Positions 47,882 to 56,058 of a DNA stretch of 56,058 nucleotides are shown here, in pieces (position 1 is the first letter of the stretch; every line of letters begins with the position of its first letter). The stretch lies in the NCBI RefSeq assembly GCF_003054175.1, contig NZ_QBKN01000026.1:1-56058 (forward strand). Direction: 5' to 3'. Below the pieces are notes generated by a model, which was not told the origin of the DNA, made no database searches, and worked only from the letters and a program-made list of their open reading frames with translations. The stretch is from Allosediminivita pacifica (lineage in GTDB: Bacteria > Pseudomonadota > Alphaproteobacteria > Rhodobacterales > Rhodobacteraceae). Position numbers and translations under genes: made by a program.

Positions 47882-50212
47882 TCAAACGCGCACACGCTGC
47901 TGGAGCCGCGCATACAGACGCACTGCCGGCTGATGTTCGAGTTCAACCACTACCGAGAAATTCTGGGCAACTTCTTGGGGCTCGGCCCAGCCGCCGGCGC
48001 AACGGACTACAAGAAAATATTCATCACCGTAGCCTGACGTGTCTTGGACAAAGGTCTTCGCTGCGGTTTGCAGCGTCTGCCCGTCCCGGCTGTTTGGACC
48101 AGGCTCGAGTCCGCACTTGAACCTGTTCGGAATATTGGGCGGATCCCCTTCGTCGGCCGTTCTCGAGCGGAAATGTGAGAATACTTCGGCGGAGGGGCAA
48201 CCGCGCAGCAGCCGGAAGTTCATCTTCGTGCCGATGTACTCTGCGCGGGTCCGCCTGACAGGGGGATCGAACGCCAGAGACACGCGGATCGTGCGGCGAC
48301 CGTTCCCCTGAAACTCCAACGGCACCGGCACGCGATAAACCGCGAAATGGTTGATACTGAGGCGATCCTCCGCATACAGCACCACCCGGTGATCGTCGGA
48401 ATAGGCGGCCCGCAACGTGTCTACCATCCCGTGGCCGCAGACGCGTGCTTGGTCCGCAGCATCCATACCTGCCAGGCGACGGGCGCATGCGTCGGGAACG
48501 CTGGATGCCCCCGCAAGAAGTGCCCGGATCAGGTTCGCGGAAGCTGTCGGGAACAGCCGCAAGAGTTCCGCGGCTTTGTTGGCGAGCAGCGGCGCAGCGT
48601 AGGAGGTGCCCATACCGCTTGTCAGAAGCTGCCTAGTGAATTCATGGTTCAGCGTGATGACGCCGGCTTCCGGAATGTGCGGTGCCGACTGCAGCCGGGC
48701 TGAGGGAGCGTCAAAAACCAGCGTTCCGCCAATGTCAGCGAAATCGGGTTTGCGGATACCGCCTGCGCCAGGCCCCGAGCGCGAGAAGGGAGACGGCTCG
48801 AGGGCCTGAGTGATCGGCCGGATATGGGCATCCCGTTCATGCCTCGCTCCGAGACCGGTCCCGTTGGCCAATGCCCCAACTGTGATGACGTTACTGGCTC
48901 CGGCCGGTTCGCAGAGCCGGTTCGCCGCCTCGAGCAGATATGCCGGGTATTCCGTGATGGCCTGCTCGACTGACGATCCGCCGCGCGGGGCACGATTGCC
49001 GGCGGACACAAATATCAGCACGTCGAGTTCGCGTGCCAGTTCATCGAGCGTTGCCGCCCAAGGGCCGACCCGTCCGGGTTCGTTACGTGCGCGGACATCC
49101 CCGAGCGAGATGACGAAAAGGCGGCAGTTATGGTCCCGATGCAGCTGAGTAATTGCCTCGCGCATCTGACGCGGGAGCGTCCGGCGCTCATAAAAGGCAC
49201 CGCTGTCCTGCACCACTTTCGCGGACACCAGCTGACCGGCCGGTTGCAGCCTTCCGTCCCTCAGCCGGTCTCTCAGGTCGCCGAACAGAGCAACGCCACC
49301 GACCCGCGTGCCGTGGCCCCAGACATCGGCTGTCCCGAGTTCTGCCGGGAACGCTCTTCGTTCGGCGACGAGCCCTTCTAGGAAGGGATGCTCGTTGAGA
49401 CCGCTGTCCAGCACACCGATGACCGGAGCGCCGGCCTCCGGCGGCAGAATCTCCGGCGCGTCCTCGAGGGTCATCTGCACAAAGTCAGACGCTTCGAGGT
49501 CCGGCTCGGGCGGCAGATCAATGAATGCCACCTCGGGCACGGCCAGAAGCGGCCGTAGCACCCGTCCGGGAGCCCGTACCCGCATCATCGTAATCGACGG
49601 ACCTATGTAGACATCGAAGACTTCCGCATCGCTGCCGGTGATGAAGTCCTCAATTTCCCGGGCCTTACGCTCCCGCGCAGGCCGTCCGCCGAAGTCCCAG
49701 AGCTCAATATCGACCGTGTAAGCCTCGTTGCTTACCAGGTCGTCAGCTTCGCTGAACCCGGCTTCCCTGAAACGAATACCGAGCCGATCGCGGGGCGTAA
49801 GTGTGCCGACATCCTCGATCCGCGTGACGAATCCTTCATAGCGTCTCCCCCGCTGGCCTTCCGGAACAGGCCCGTCATACGCTTCGAGCCGCTGCAGAAA
49901 CGCGGAGAGATCGCCTTCGGATGAGAACAGGACGATGTTGCGGTCTTCGTCGCTGGACAAAAGCGTCAGGCCGAGCGCTTCCCAGTCCTCTTCGAGCAGC
50001 ATCCCCTGCATCTGCACCCGCAGGATCAGCGAAGGATCAACGAACTGAGGCGGCCGGCTTTCCTGCTGGGTCCGCACGGCTTCTTCAACCTGCCTGCGAA
50101 CGCGGCCGCCATAACCGCCGTCACGGGATGGTATCGGGCCGGGAAAGCCGGTTTTACGCCGTTCCATCGTCTCCGGCAGCCGCAGAAGCGGCAGATGCTG
50201 ATGACGCGGCAC
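47882..50212 (-). CDS. ietS: IetS-like subtilisin-type serine protease
   Basis: A 776-residue protein. A 240-residue N-terminal region precedes an S8 peptidase domain: Asp269 in VIGVLDSGLNEHPF, His300 in WGHGTRVGGVALFGD, and Ser537 in SGMGTSYAAPLLA. A beta-rich C-terminal domain (about 600-776) follows. The GTG start at 50212 has GGGAG seven bases before it. With the adjacent AAA ATPase it matches IetAS, described as a plasmid incompatibility and toxin-like pair in Agrobacterium and later as an anti-phage system. The protease is the likely effector. Confidence 0.88.
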   Translation of the reverse strand: MPRHQHLPLLRLPETMERRKTGFPGPIPSRDGGYGGRVRRQVEEAVRTQQESRPPQFVDPSLILRVQMQGMLLEEDWEALGLTLLSSDEDRNIVLFSSEGDLSAFLQRLEAYDGPVPEGQRGRRYEGFVTRIEDVGTLTPRDRLGIRFREAGFSEADDLVSNEAYTVDIELWDFGGRPARERKAREIEDFITGSDAEVFDVYIGPSITMMRVRAPGRVLRPLLAVPEVAFIDLPPEPDLEASDFVQMTLEDAPEILPPEAGAPVIGVLDSGLNEHPFLEGLVAERRAFPAELGTADVWGHGTRVGGVALFGDLRDRLRDGRLQPAGQLVSAKVVQDSGAFYERRTLPRQMREAITQLHRDHNCRLFVISLGDVRARNEPGRVGPWAATLDELARELDVLIFVSAGNRAPRGGSSVEQAITEYPAYLLEAANRLCEPAGASNVITVGALANGTGLGARHERDAHIRPITQALEPSPFSRSGPGAGGIRKPDFADIGGTLVFDAPSARLQSAPHIPEAGVITLNHEFTRQLLTSGMGTSYAAPLLANKAAELLRLFPTASANLIRALLAGASSVPDACARRLAGMDAADQARVCGHGMVDTLRAAYSDDHRVVLYAEDRLSINHFAVYRVPVPLEFQGNGRRTIRVSLAFDPPVRRTRAEYIGTKMNFRLLRGCPSAEVFSHFRSRTADEGDPPNIPNRFKCGLEPGPNSRDGQTLQTAAKTFVQDTSGYGDEYFLVVRCAGGWAEPQEVAQNFSVVVELEHQPAVRLYARLQQRVRV

Positions 50213-50215
50213 GGC

Positions 50216-51211
50216 TTACTCCCCGGCCTGCGCTTCCAGCTTATGTTTGCGGGTCAGCCGTCGCCTCGCATCCCGCATCGCTTCACGGAAGTCCTTGTCC
50301 GAAACTGCTCTGTTGCCGCCGAGGACCGACAGCTTCATTGCCTGGACGCAAACCCGCTCGAGGTCTGCATAGGAATACCCCAGAAGCTGGTCGGCATAAC
50401 CGGCCGGATCAAAGGACGCCCGGACATTGCGGAAAGCATGGACCAAGTATTTGCGCACCATCGCAGCGTCCGGCGCATCGAACCAGACGATTTCATCGAA
50501 CCGCCGCCACACGGCCGGATCGAGATGGCCGTCCAGATTGGTTGCCGCAATCAGAAAGCCGCCTGGCTGAATCTGTTCGATGAAGATCAGCAGGCTGTTG
50601 ACCACACGGCGGAGCTCGCTGTGTTCGCCGGCTTCCTCGCGGGAGCGGGCAATCGCATCAAACTCATCGAAAAACAGCACGCAGGGCTGACGGCGGGCGA
50701 ATTCAAACGTCTTGCGGATATTCGTCGCGGTCTCGCCCAGATAGGAGGAAATCAGACTGTCGAGCCGGACATGAAAGAAGGGAAGGCCGAGTTCATTGGC
50801 GAAGACTTCGGCACAGAGGGTCTTGCCGGTGCCGGGCGGCCCGCAGAACAACAGCTTGGACCGCACCGGCAGCCCGTGACGCCTGATCCGGTCCGCCTGC
50901 CGGAATTCCCGGATTAGCCCGAGGAAGAGTTCAGTGTTCTCCGGAGAGAGCAGAATATCCTGAGGGCCGTGCGCCGGCTCTACCCGCTGGATGAAGTCAT
51001 TGGCCTCATCCGGGAACGGAACCAGACGCGAAAGTCCGCCGGCAGGTCGCGCGACCGCCCCGATATTGTCCAACGTCTTACGCAGACTGCGTGCCAGAAC
51101 GCGATTATTCTTCTTCTCCTCTTCGGAGATTATCTGCTCGACAACCGCGCGGAATTCTTCCTCGTGGCCGTAGCTGGCGAGCAGCTTTTTCATCAGCTCA
51201 CCGCGTGCCAT
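50216..51211 (-). CDS. ietA: IetA-like AAA ATPase
   Basis: A 331-residue AAA ATPase with Walker A FCGPPGTGKT (about 122-131), Walker B CVLFFDEFDAIA, and the sensor ATNLDGHLDPAVWRRFDE. The start at 51211 is favoured by GGGAGG. It lies three bases upstream of the protease gene, so they are one operon. In IetAS the ATPase restrains or activates the protease. The methyltransferase gene is 114 bases upstream on the same strand. Confidence 0.88.
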   Translation of the reverse strand: MARGELMKKLLASYGHEEEFRAVVEQIISEEEKKNNRVLARSLRKTLDNIGAVARPAGGLSRLVPFPDEANDFIQRVEPAHGPQDILLSPENTELFLGLIREFRQADRIRRHGLPVRSKLLFCGPPGTGKTLCAEVFANELGLPFFHVRLDSLISSYLGETATNIRKTFEFARRQPCVLFFDEFDAIARSREEAGEHSELRRVVNSLLIFIEQIQPGGFLIAATNLDGHLDPAVWRRFDEIVWFDAPDAAMVRKYLVHAFRNVRASFDPAGYADQLLGYSYADLERVCVQAMKLSVLGGNRAVSDKDFREAMRDARRRLTRKHKLEAQAGE

Positions 51212-51325
51212 AATGCCTCCCTTTTGCGCGATTCTACTCTGAAAACAACGCCCTGAACAGAAAAATGGAGCCGATGCCGCGGCCTTGGGGCCGCATCTCT
51301 GGCCAGGTAGCAAAGATGCAGCATC

Positions 51326-52522
51326 TCAGGCTACCCTTCTGGCTGCGGCATAGCCCCGCCCTTCGCCGGGATGCGGCTCGTGCTCACCTTTGAGGCCGGC
51401 ATATTTCTTTGGTAGGCTCTTCACGGACTCAGCTTCCGGGCAGTCGTCGCGGAACGGCGGTTCGAGTTCCAACGCTCCCCCGTGGTGCATGTTTCCGAGC
51501 AGCTGCTCCCTGATCGCGCGTGCCATCACTTCGGCCAGCACTGAGGGCACCGCGTTTCCAACCAGACGCTGGATGTCGCCGCGGCTTCCCTTAAGGGTCA
51601 CGTTGTCAGGAAATGTCTGCAGGCGGCAGAGTTCGCGTGATGATAATTTCCGGTTCTTCCAGTGGAAGGGTCCAGTCGCGGAGCCGGGCTGCGCCTGGAT
51701 TGTCCAGGACGGCCTGTCCTTTGCCAGCTTGAGCAGAAAGTTCCAGTACCGCCTGCGCCAGCCGAACAGTGGTTCACCGCCCCCGCGTTCGGTATGCCAG
51801 AGATAATTCTGTCCTTCCGGAATCGTCGGGAGCAGATCGGCCCATTTGCCCGTCATCTTGAGGCCCGTCTCGTTCGGCCGCTCCGGGAGGTCGCCAAGTG
51901 CATCCCAGACGGAATGATGCCGCGCTATGCGTCCAGGGCCATGTGTCGGCTCCGGAAACTGAAACTCCCGGCCATCCCGGCTTCCGATCATCACGACCCG
52001 TTCGCGCATTTGCGGAGCCCCGTAGTCGGCCGCGTTCACGATCTGCCACGAGACCCGGTAGTCCGTGCCGTGAAGCTTGTTAATTGCCGCAACGCCATCG
52101 AGCACCCGCTCCAGGCCTTCCGATTTTCCCTTGAAGGCGAGACCCGGGACATTCTCAAGCAAAAAGGCCTTCGGCCGGGTGTCTCGCAGCACGCGCAGAT
52201 AGGCGTCCAGTGTATCCGCCCGCGGATCGTCCAACCGGCGGGCATCCCCCTTGGCCCAGTAACCCGATTTCGAGAAAGGCTGACACGGCGGCCCGCCGAT
52301 CAGCACGTCAGCGCTGCCGGCTTCCAAGTCGGCAGCGCTGAGGATCGCATCTGATCCGAAGTCGTGAATGTCCCCCTCAAGGACGGGCCAGTCACGATTT
52401 GAGCGCAAGTTTGCGCAGCATGCCTTGCTCATCTCGACGGCAACCGCCGTTGCGAAGCCGGCAGCCTCAAAGCCGAAGTCGAGCCCCCCTGCGCCCGTAT
52501 AAAGAGAAATTACCCGGTACAT
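51326..52522 (-). CDS. C5-cytosine DNA methyltransferase of a type II R-M system
   Basis: A 398-residue m5C methyltransferase. Motif I is SLYTGAGGLDFGFEAAGF, motif IV GGPPCQPFSKSG (catalytic Cys80), motif VI LLENV, motif VIII-like QMRERVVMIGSR, and motifs IX-X RELCRLQTFP and LVGNAVPSVLAE. The ATG at 52522 is preferred over an upstream GTG. It diverges from an XRE regulator and an EcoRV-like nuclease. C-terminal 50 residues are polar. Confidence 0.94.
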   Translation of the reverse strand: MYRVISLYTGAGGLDFGFEAAGFATAVAVEMSKACCANLRSNRDWPVLEGDIHDFGSDAILSAADLEAGSADVLIGGPPCQPFSKSGYWAKGDARRLDDPRADTLDAYLRVLRDTRPKAFLLENVPGLAFKGKSEGLERVLDGVAAINKLHGTDYRVSWQIVNAADYGAPQMRERVVMIGSRDGREFQFPEPTHGPGRIARHHSVWDALGDLPERPNETGLKMTGKWADLLPTIPEGQNYLWHTERGGGEPLFGWRRRYWNFLLKLAKDRPSWTIQAQPGSATGPFHWKNRKLSSRELCRLQTFPDNVTLKGSRGDIQRLVGNAVPSVLAEVMARAIREQLLGNMHHGGALELEPPFRDDCPEAESVKSLPKKYAGLKGEHEPHPGEGRGYAAARRVA

Positions 52523-52557
52523 CTGCACGCTTCTTGTTGCTATCAGTTGTCTCGTCC

Positions 52558-52605
52558 ATACAATATATGGAAGGTCAAACCAAGGTTAGGTCGCATATAT
52601 TGTAT
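52558..52605. promoter_or_regulatory. 12-bp inverted operator pair in the R-M divergent promoter
   Basis: ATACAATATATG (52558-52569) and CATATATTGTAT (52594-52605) are perfect reverse complements separated by 24 bases, between the methyltransferase and XRE genes. The AT-rich arms stand out from the GC-rich background and probably bind the XRE controller protein. Confidence 0.75.
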
Positions 52606-52628
52606 CGTCAATACAAAAGAGGGCAGGT

Positions 52629-52868
52629 GTGATTATCATTCATCTCCGGCAGGCGCTTGACGCCTACGAAGCCCGGACCGGTGAGCGCCTGACGCATGAA
52701 GACTTGGCTGCGCGGACTGGCCTGTCCCGCGCGACACTTGACTCAATCGCTTCCCGGCGCGGGTACAACGCCAGCCTCAGGGCGGTGGACGCGATCTGCC
52801 GCGCACTGCGCTGCTCGCCCGATGAACTCCTCGAGCTTACTGATGACGATATGCCGGAGGCGACATGA
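52629..52868 (+). CDS. XRE-family regulator of the R-M system (C-protein-like)
   Basis: A 79-residue HTH protein: MIIIHLRQALDAYEARTG, then LTHEDLAARTGLSRATLDSIASRRG (HTH), and ICRALRCSPDELLELTDDD. It starts with GTG at 52629 behind GAGGGCAGG. It overlaps the nuclease gene by four bases. It very likely sets the timing of methyltransferase and nuclease expression through the inverted repeats upstream. Confidence 0.9.
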   Translation: MIIIHLRQALDAYEARTGERLTHEDLAARTGLSRATLDSIASRRGYNASLRAVDAICRALRCSPDELLELTDDDMPEAT

Positions 52869-53647
52869 GCGGACGTGAGGATGTCCTAAAATGGCTGCGG
52901 GGTCTGTGTGATGCATACGAGTTGGCCCCGGTCGCAATCTTCCGGCGAAAAGGCGATCATGCCTGGCCGTTGAGCGCATCCGACGCGTCGGACCTCGAGC
53001 AGAAGCTTGAAGCCGGCGGGCATTTTCTTCCGCTCCCGAAAGAGTCAGCGGCGCTCGCCAACATTATGGAGGTGTCTCTGGTCGATTATCTGCTGGAAGC
53101 AGTATCAACCCTCAATGACGTAGAACTCCAGCGCGGTACTGAACGCGGCTATCCCGACCTCGAACTCTCGGGCAGCCGTTTCGGCGACCGGCCCTATGCG
53201 GTTGATGTGAAGGCTGCCCGCCGGAAGGTCGGAGCACGGGGGCGCGTGAACCCGCGCAAGACCCAGAGCCGCATCACGCTCTACACCGGTAACACTTATT
53301 TCAAGTACCCGCAGCTGCACTGGCCCAACACGTTCCGTCCCTTCCAGGACTATGAGGCGCACCTCGATATCATTGCTATCTACACGTTGGACGAGAGCCG
53401 CCCGTCCCGGATCGCGGACCTCGAGCTGATCGTGCAGGAATCGTGGAAGATCGGTTCGAGGCAGCGTTCTTCCACCACTCGCGAATATATCGGCGCGGTG
53501 GATGACATTCCGCGATTACGCGCCGGTGAAGGTGACTTTGACACAGAACAGGCATTCTACAAATTCTGGCGCAACTACCCCTTCAAGATTGGGGTGTCGG
53601 TGGCCAAGCAATTGGAGAAGCTCCTGCATCAGCGAAATCGTGATTGA
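52865..53647 (+). CDS. EcoRV-like type II restriction endonuclease
   Basis: A 260-residue PD-(D/E)xK nuclease. Active site: GYPDLELSG (Asp98) and YAVDVKAAR (Asp114, Lys116). Later blocks match the EcoRV fold order: FRPFQDYEAHLDIIAIYT, ESWKIGSRQRSSTTREYIGAV and FDTEQAFYKFWRNYPF, comparable to EcoRV's FDQYIAHW, GSGNTTNIGSI and DEFLDYWRNY. EcoRV works with an adenine methylase, but the partner here is a C5-cytosine enzyme, so target and chemistry must differ. Confidence 0.85.
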   Translation: MSGREDVLKWLRGLCDAYELAPVAIFRRKGDHAWPLSASDASDLEQKLEAGGHFLPLPKESAALANIMEVSLVDYLLEAVSTLNDVELQRGTERGYPDLELSGSRFGDRPYAVDVKAARRKVGARGRVNPRKTQSRITLYTGNTYFKYPQLHWPNTFRPFQDYEAHLDIIAIYTLDESRPSRIADLELIVQESWKIGSRQRSSTTREYIGAVDDIPRLRAGEGDFDTEQAFYKFWRNYPFKIGVSVAKQLEKLLHQRNRD

Positions 53648-53649
53648 GG

Positions 53650-53775
53650 CTAGATTTGTCTGTCCAATCTCACATTTCCGTATTTCTTTCGGATGCAGCA
53701 CAGCCCAGGCGCCTTGCCGCAGTCGGGGCAGCGCGCGGCCAGAACAGGGTGACGGTGGGCGCGAAAATCAGGCAT
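53650..53775 (-). CDS. Small zinc-knuckle protein, possibly truncated by the R-M island
   Basis: A 41-residue frame MPDFRAHRHPVLAARCPDCGKAPGLCCIRKK, with two CxxC-like knuckles (CPDC, CC), preceded by GAAGGAGG. Relatives on plasmids normally continue with an HxxR tail. Here the last residues (YGNVRLDRQI) look unrelated, and the gene ends 3 bases from the nuclease stop, so its 3' part may have been replaced when the R-M island inserted. It is too short for routine detection. Confidence 0.55.
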   Translation of the reverse strand: MPDFRAHRHPVLAARCPDCGKAPGLCCIRKKYGNVRLDRQI

Positions 53776-53830
53776 CGGGGTGATCCTCCTTCGGATGGGG
53801 CAGGGCGCTCGCGCGCCCTGCCTGTCGATC

Positions 53831-55681
53831 TCAGGCCATGCCCTCGGGCAGCCACTTGGCGATCCGCTCGGCCTGTGCCTCGGTCACGCTGACCGTCTCG
53901 CGCCTCTCGGCATCGGTAAAGAGCTTTTCGAGCCGGTCGGCCTTCTCGCCCTTTTTCAGCTTCGCGAAGCTGGTCGCGGTCGGGTGATCTTCGGAAAGGT
54001 CCAGAAGCTCGCACCACAGGGCATTGAGGTAGGGGCCGCCCACGCGGCTGAAAAAGTTGGCAGCGGTCGGGGTCCAGACTTCGCGAATGTCGGTCCCGGC
54101 CTCCTTATCGACCAGCGCGCCCAGCTTCTCGTCGCCCACACTGATGAGGGCGGCAAGGTGGCGGGTCAGTTCCGCCATGATGTGATCCTGCCCCCGCTTC
54201 CGGAAGGCCCGGAAGCCTTTGGCGAGGTCCGAATTGAACGGATCGGAGGGCCGGTCGGCGGGCGTCGTCAGCCGCTTGTCGAGCGTGTAGCCCTCGGCCT
54301 CGGTGGTCGGAAAGTTCGGCACTTCATCTTCGCGGAGTCCAAGGGCGCGGCGATACCCCATCTTGCCGGTCATCTGGTAGGCCAGCAGGGACAGGATCAG
54401 CTCAGGATCGCGGAGCATGGCGTGCTGCCGTGCGCCGGTTGCCACGCGGGTAAGATCGTCGGCCAGCTTTGCGGAAATGGGCGATTTCGGTGCGTCGTCC
54501 TCGGTCGTGTGGCGGGACGGATGGATCAGCCCGGCTTTAATAGCCGCTGCCTTGTGTTCCTTGCGCACAAGCCCCTCAGTGGAGCGAAGCTCTCCCCGCT
54601 GATCGACGTAGACGATCACGCCGGAATGCGCCCTCTGCTCGTCGGTGAACGTGCCTTCGAGGATCGCGTGAAGCTCCAAGAGTTCAGCGTCTCCGGCCTC
54701 GTCCAGCTCGTCGCGGGTCGAAAGCTCGGCCAGTTCGTCATACCGCTCCGATTGGTCGGGCGTCAGAACCCCATCCTCACGATAGAGTCGGGCCATCTTG
54801 GCGTCCTCGATCTGGAAGCATCCGATATAGGGGTCGGCGGTTGCCTCTGCCCACTTCCAGCCATCAGCGGTGCGCTCTTGCGCGGCCTCGTTCAGTTTCG
54901 CGGTGAAAACCGCGTCCAGAATGCCGGGATCATCCAGAAGCGTTTCATCTGCAAAGAGGTCGCCGCTGATCCGGCCTCCCTCAGCTTTGTAGGCGTCCAG
55001 CCCGACAAAAATCACTCGGCGGTCGGTATCGCGGATGCTCTCGGGCTTGAGAGCCTGCTTAATCCGGTAATCGCTGAGGTTCCGGCCTCGACACTCTTCC
55101 AGCACTTCGAGGGTGCGGGCTTCGTCGGTGCTGATCGTAAAGCAAGCGGCCATGCCAAGGCTGATCTCATTCCCAGCGAGGGCGTCGATCACAGCGTCGG
55201 GCAAGCCTGCCAGCGCGAGCCTCCGGTAGACGTGCTTTTCCGTCACCGCGAAGGCGCGGGCGATCACTGCGGGAGTGGCCCCGCCCTGCTCCATTTTGCC
55301 ATAGGCGCGGATTTCGTCGGCGGGGTGCAGGTTGCGCCGCGCGGCATTTTCGGCAACCGCCCACGCCTGCGCGGTCGTCTGGTCGGGGGCGATCTTCACC
55401 GTTGGGTGCGTCAGATCTGGGTTCTTCGCCCCGCTCTCGGGATAGTGCTGCGCAAGGTATTGCAGGGCGCGGAGCCTCCGACCCCCGGCGACGATTTGGA
55501 CGCCGCCCTGTCCATCCTCGACCCCGGCCATGTTCTGAATGAGGCCCGCCGTCCTGATGCTCTCTGCCAGTTCGGCAATCTCGTCCTCGGGGACGTGTTG
55601 GCGGGGGTTCATGGGCGAAAGGCTGAGGCTATCCAGTGCGAAACGGCCTTCGGTGGCGTCGATGGTCTGGTGCTTGGTCAT
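53831..55681 (-). CDS. Large plasmid ParB-like protein
   Basis: A 616-residue ParB/Srx-domain protein. The N-terminal domain reads LSLSPMNPRQHVPEDEIAELAESIRTAGLIQNMAGV, then the conserved VQIVAGGRRLRALQYL (GERR-like box), QAWAVAENAARRNLHPADEI and an HTH (TPAVIARAFAVTEKHVYRRLALAGLP). The C-terminal half is specific to long plasmid ParB proteins. It could be a partition or transcription regulator. The start at 55681 follows the second leader repeat. No cognate ParA is adjacent. Confidence 0.9.
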   Translation of the reverse strand: MTKHQTIDATEGRFALDSLSLSPMNPRQHVPEDEIAELAESIRTAGLIQNMAGVEDGQGGVQIVAGGRRLRALQYLAQHYPESGAKNPDLTHPTVKIAPDQTTAQAWAVAENAARRNLHPADEIRAYGKMEQGGATPAVIARAFAVTEKHVYRRLALAGLPDAVIDALAGNEISLGMAACFTISTDEARTLEVLEECRGRNLSDYRIKQALKPESIRDTDRRVIFVGLDAYKAEGGRISGDLFADETLLDDPGILDAVFTAKLNEAAQERTADGWKWAEATADPYIGCFQIEDAKMARLYREDGVLTPDQSERYDELAELSTRDELDEAGDAELLELHAILEGTFTDEQRAHSGVIVYVDQRGELRSTEGLVRKEHKAAAIKAGLIHPSRHTTEDDAPKSPISAKLADDLTRVATGARQHAMLRDPELILSLLAYQMTGKMGYRRALGLREDEVPNFPTTEAEGYTLDKRLTTPADRPSDPFNSDLAKGFRAFRKRGQDHIMAELTRHLAALISVGDEKLGALVDKEAGTDIREVWTPTAANFFSRVGGPYLNALWCELLDLSEDHPTATSFAKLKKGEKADRLEKLFTDAERRETVSVTEAQAERIAKWLPEGMA

Positions 55682-55689
55682 CGGTCTTT

Positions 55690-56057
55690 TCCTTCGTGGT
55701 GATCCCCGTTCGGTCTTGGTGCCGAAAATCGAGGCTGGGTTTCTGGCGAGGACCGCGAAGCGGCCCTCTCCTGAAAGCCTGCCTCCCGGCGAGGGCAGGA
55801 GGGGGGCCCACGCAAGGTTGCCGACAAGGAAGGGGGGGAGGGGGATCACCCGGCGACGCAGCCCGGAGCGCAGTGGAGGGACCGTCGTTGGGGACACCCC
55901 CCCTGACGCCGCTCGGTGGCCTTGCGTGGGGGAACCGGCGGTTCCCTGATCGGGCAGGGCGCGCTCGCGCGACCTGGCCCAAGTATGCGGGCGGCGTTCG
56001 GCTTGTCCGAACCCCCCGCCTGACGTGATCGCCGCGCTCGCGCGGGGATCTCCAAAC
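55690..56057. repeat. 369-bp leader repeat, copy 2 (before parB)
   Basis: Matches 46322-46690 exactly apart from one missing C in a C-tract. It ends at base 56057, one before the window edge, where the first mismatch appears (T here, C in copy 1). It is upstream of the ParB-like gene in the same orientation as copy 1 upstream of ardC. Confidence 0.9.
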
Positions 56058-56058
56058 T

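Overview
The window is high-GC alphaproteobacterial DNA, most likely a conjugative or formerly conjugative plasmid (or integrated plasmid) of a Rhodobacterales species. The clues are the gene complement, a GAAC-N7-GAAC SOS-type box, and two copies of a G-rich hairpin followed by a CCGAGGAT...TTTTCGG motif that I recall as common behind Rhodobacterales genes. No rRNA or tRNA genes were seen.

Layout. (1) 1-4.5 kb: the distal part of a type IV secretion (VirB) operon: an IS66-family right end sitting inside virB9, then virB10, virB11, two small genes and virB6, closed by a strong hairpin terminator. (2) 4.5-5.1 kb: a decayed vapC-like toxin and non-coding DNA with a LexA-like box. (3) 5.1-17.0 kb: a copper, zinc and thiol-redox envelope island, mostly on the minus strand. 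It holds two CcdA proteins, a SCO protein, TlpA and DsbE-like thioredoxins, a DUF411 protein, a multicopper oxidase, a ZntA-type P-type ATPase, a CDF exporter, a YnfA-type protein and a MerR-family regulator, with an IS3 scar in the middle. (4) 17.1-28.8 kb: a mostly plus-strand block with SCO, DsbB, DsbA-like, PCuAC, a second SCO, an M23 peptidase, an L,D-transpeptidase, a ZIP transporter, LspA, Lnt, another SCO and two CtaG-like proteins. Three near-identical MerR-type promoters (TTGAAC, 19-bp spacer with a dyad, -10) link zntA, czcD and the sco-dsbB-dsbA operon, so they probably form one metal-responsive regulon. (5) 28.9-35.0 kb: recombination scars, then a four-gene operon (di-heme peroxidase, PhnD-, PhnC- and PhnE-like transporter) diverging from an MntR/DtxR-type repressor, with a clear operator between them. 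A degenerate repeat flanks this block.

(6) 35.0-41.8 kb: mobilisation and maintenance: VirD4/TraG coupling protein, relaxase, MobC, a candidate oriT hairpin, then a striking array of about 62 heptanucleotides (NNCCGCA) directly upstream of a ParA/VirC1-like ATPase and a proline-rich partner. (7) 41.8-47.7 kb: an alpha/beta hydrolase plus a membrane protein with an N-terminal helix-turn-helix (resembling conjugation regulator pairs), two small genes, ArdC antirestriction, and a FitAB/VapBC toxin-antitoxin pair. (8) 47.8-53.7 kb: a defence island: an IetAS-type AAA ATPase and subtilase pair and a type II restriction-modification system with an EcoRV-like nuclease, a C5-cytosine methyltransferase and an XRE regulator. 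(9) 53.7-56.06 kb: a small zinc-knuckle protein, a large plasmid ParB-like protein, and a second copy of a 369-bp leader repeat that also precedes ardC.

The backbone (secretion, mobilisation, partition, antirestriction) has therefore been loaded with a metal and envelope-redox cargo, a metal-regulated peroxidase and transporter cargo, and a defence cargo. Because virB9 is broken by IS66, self-transfer from this copy is doubtful, while mobilisation in trans remains possible.
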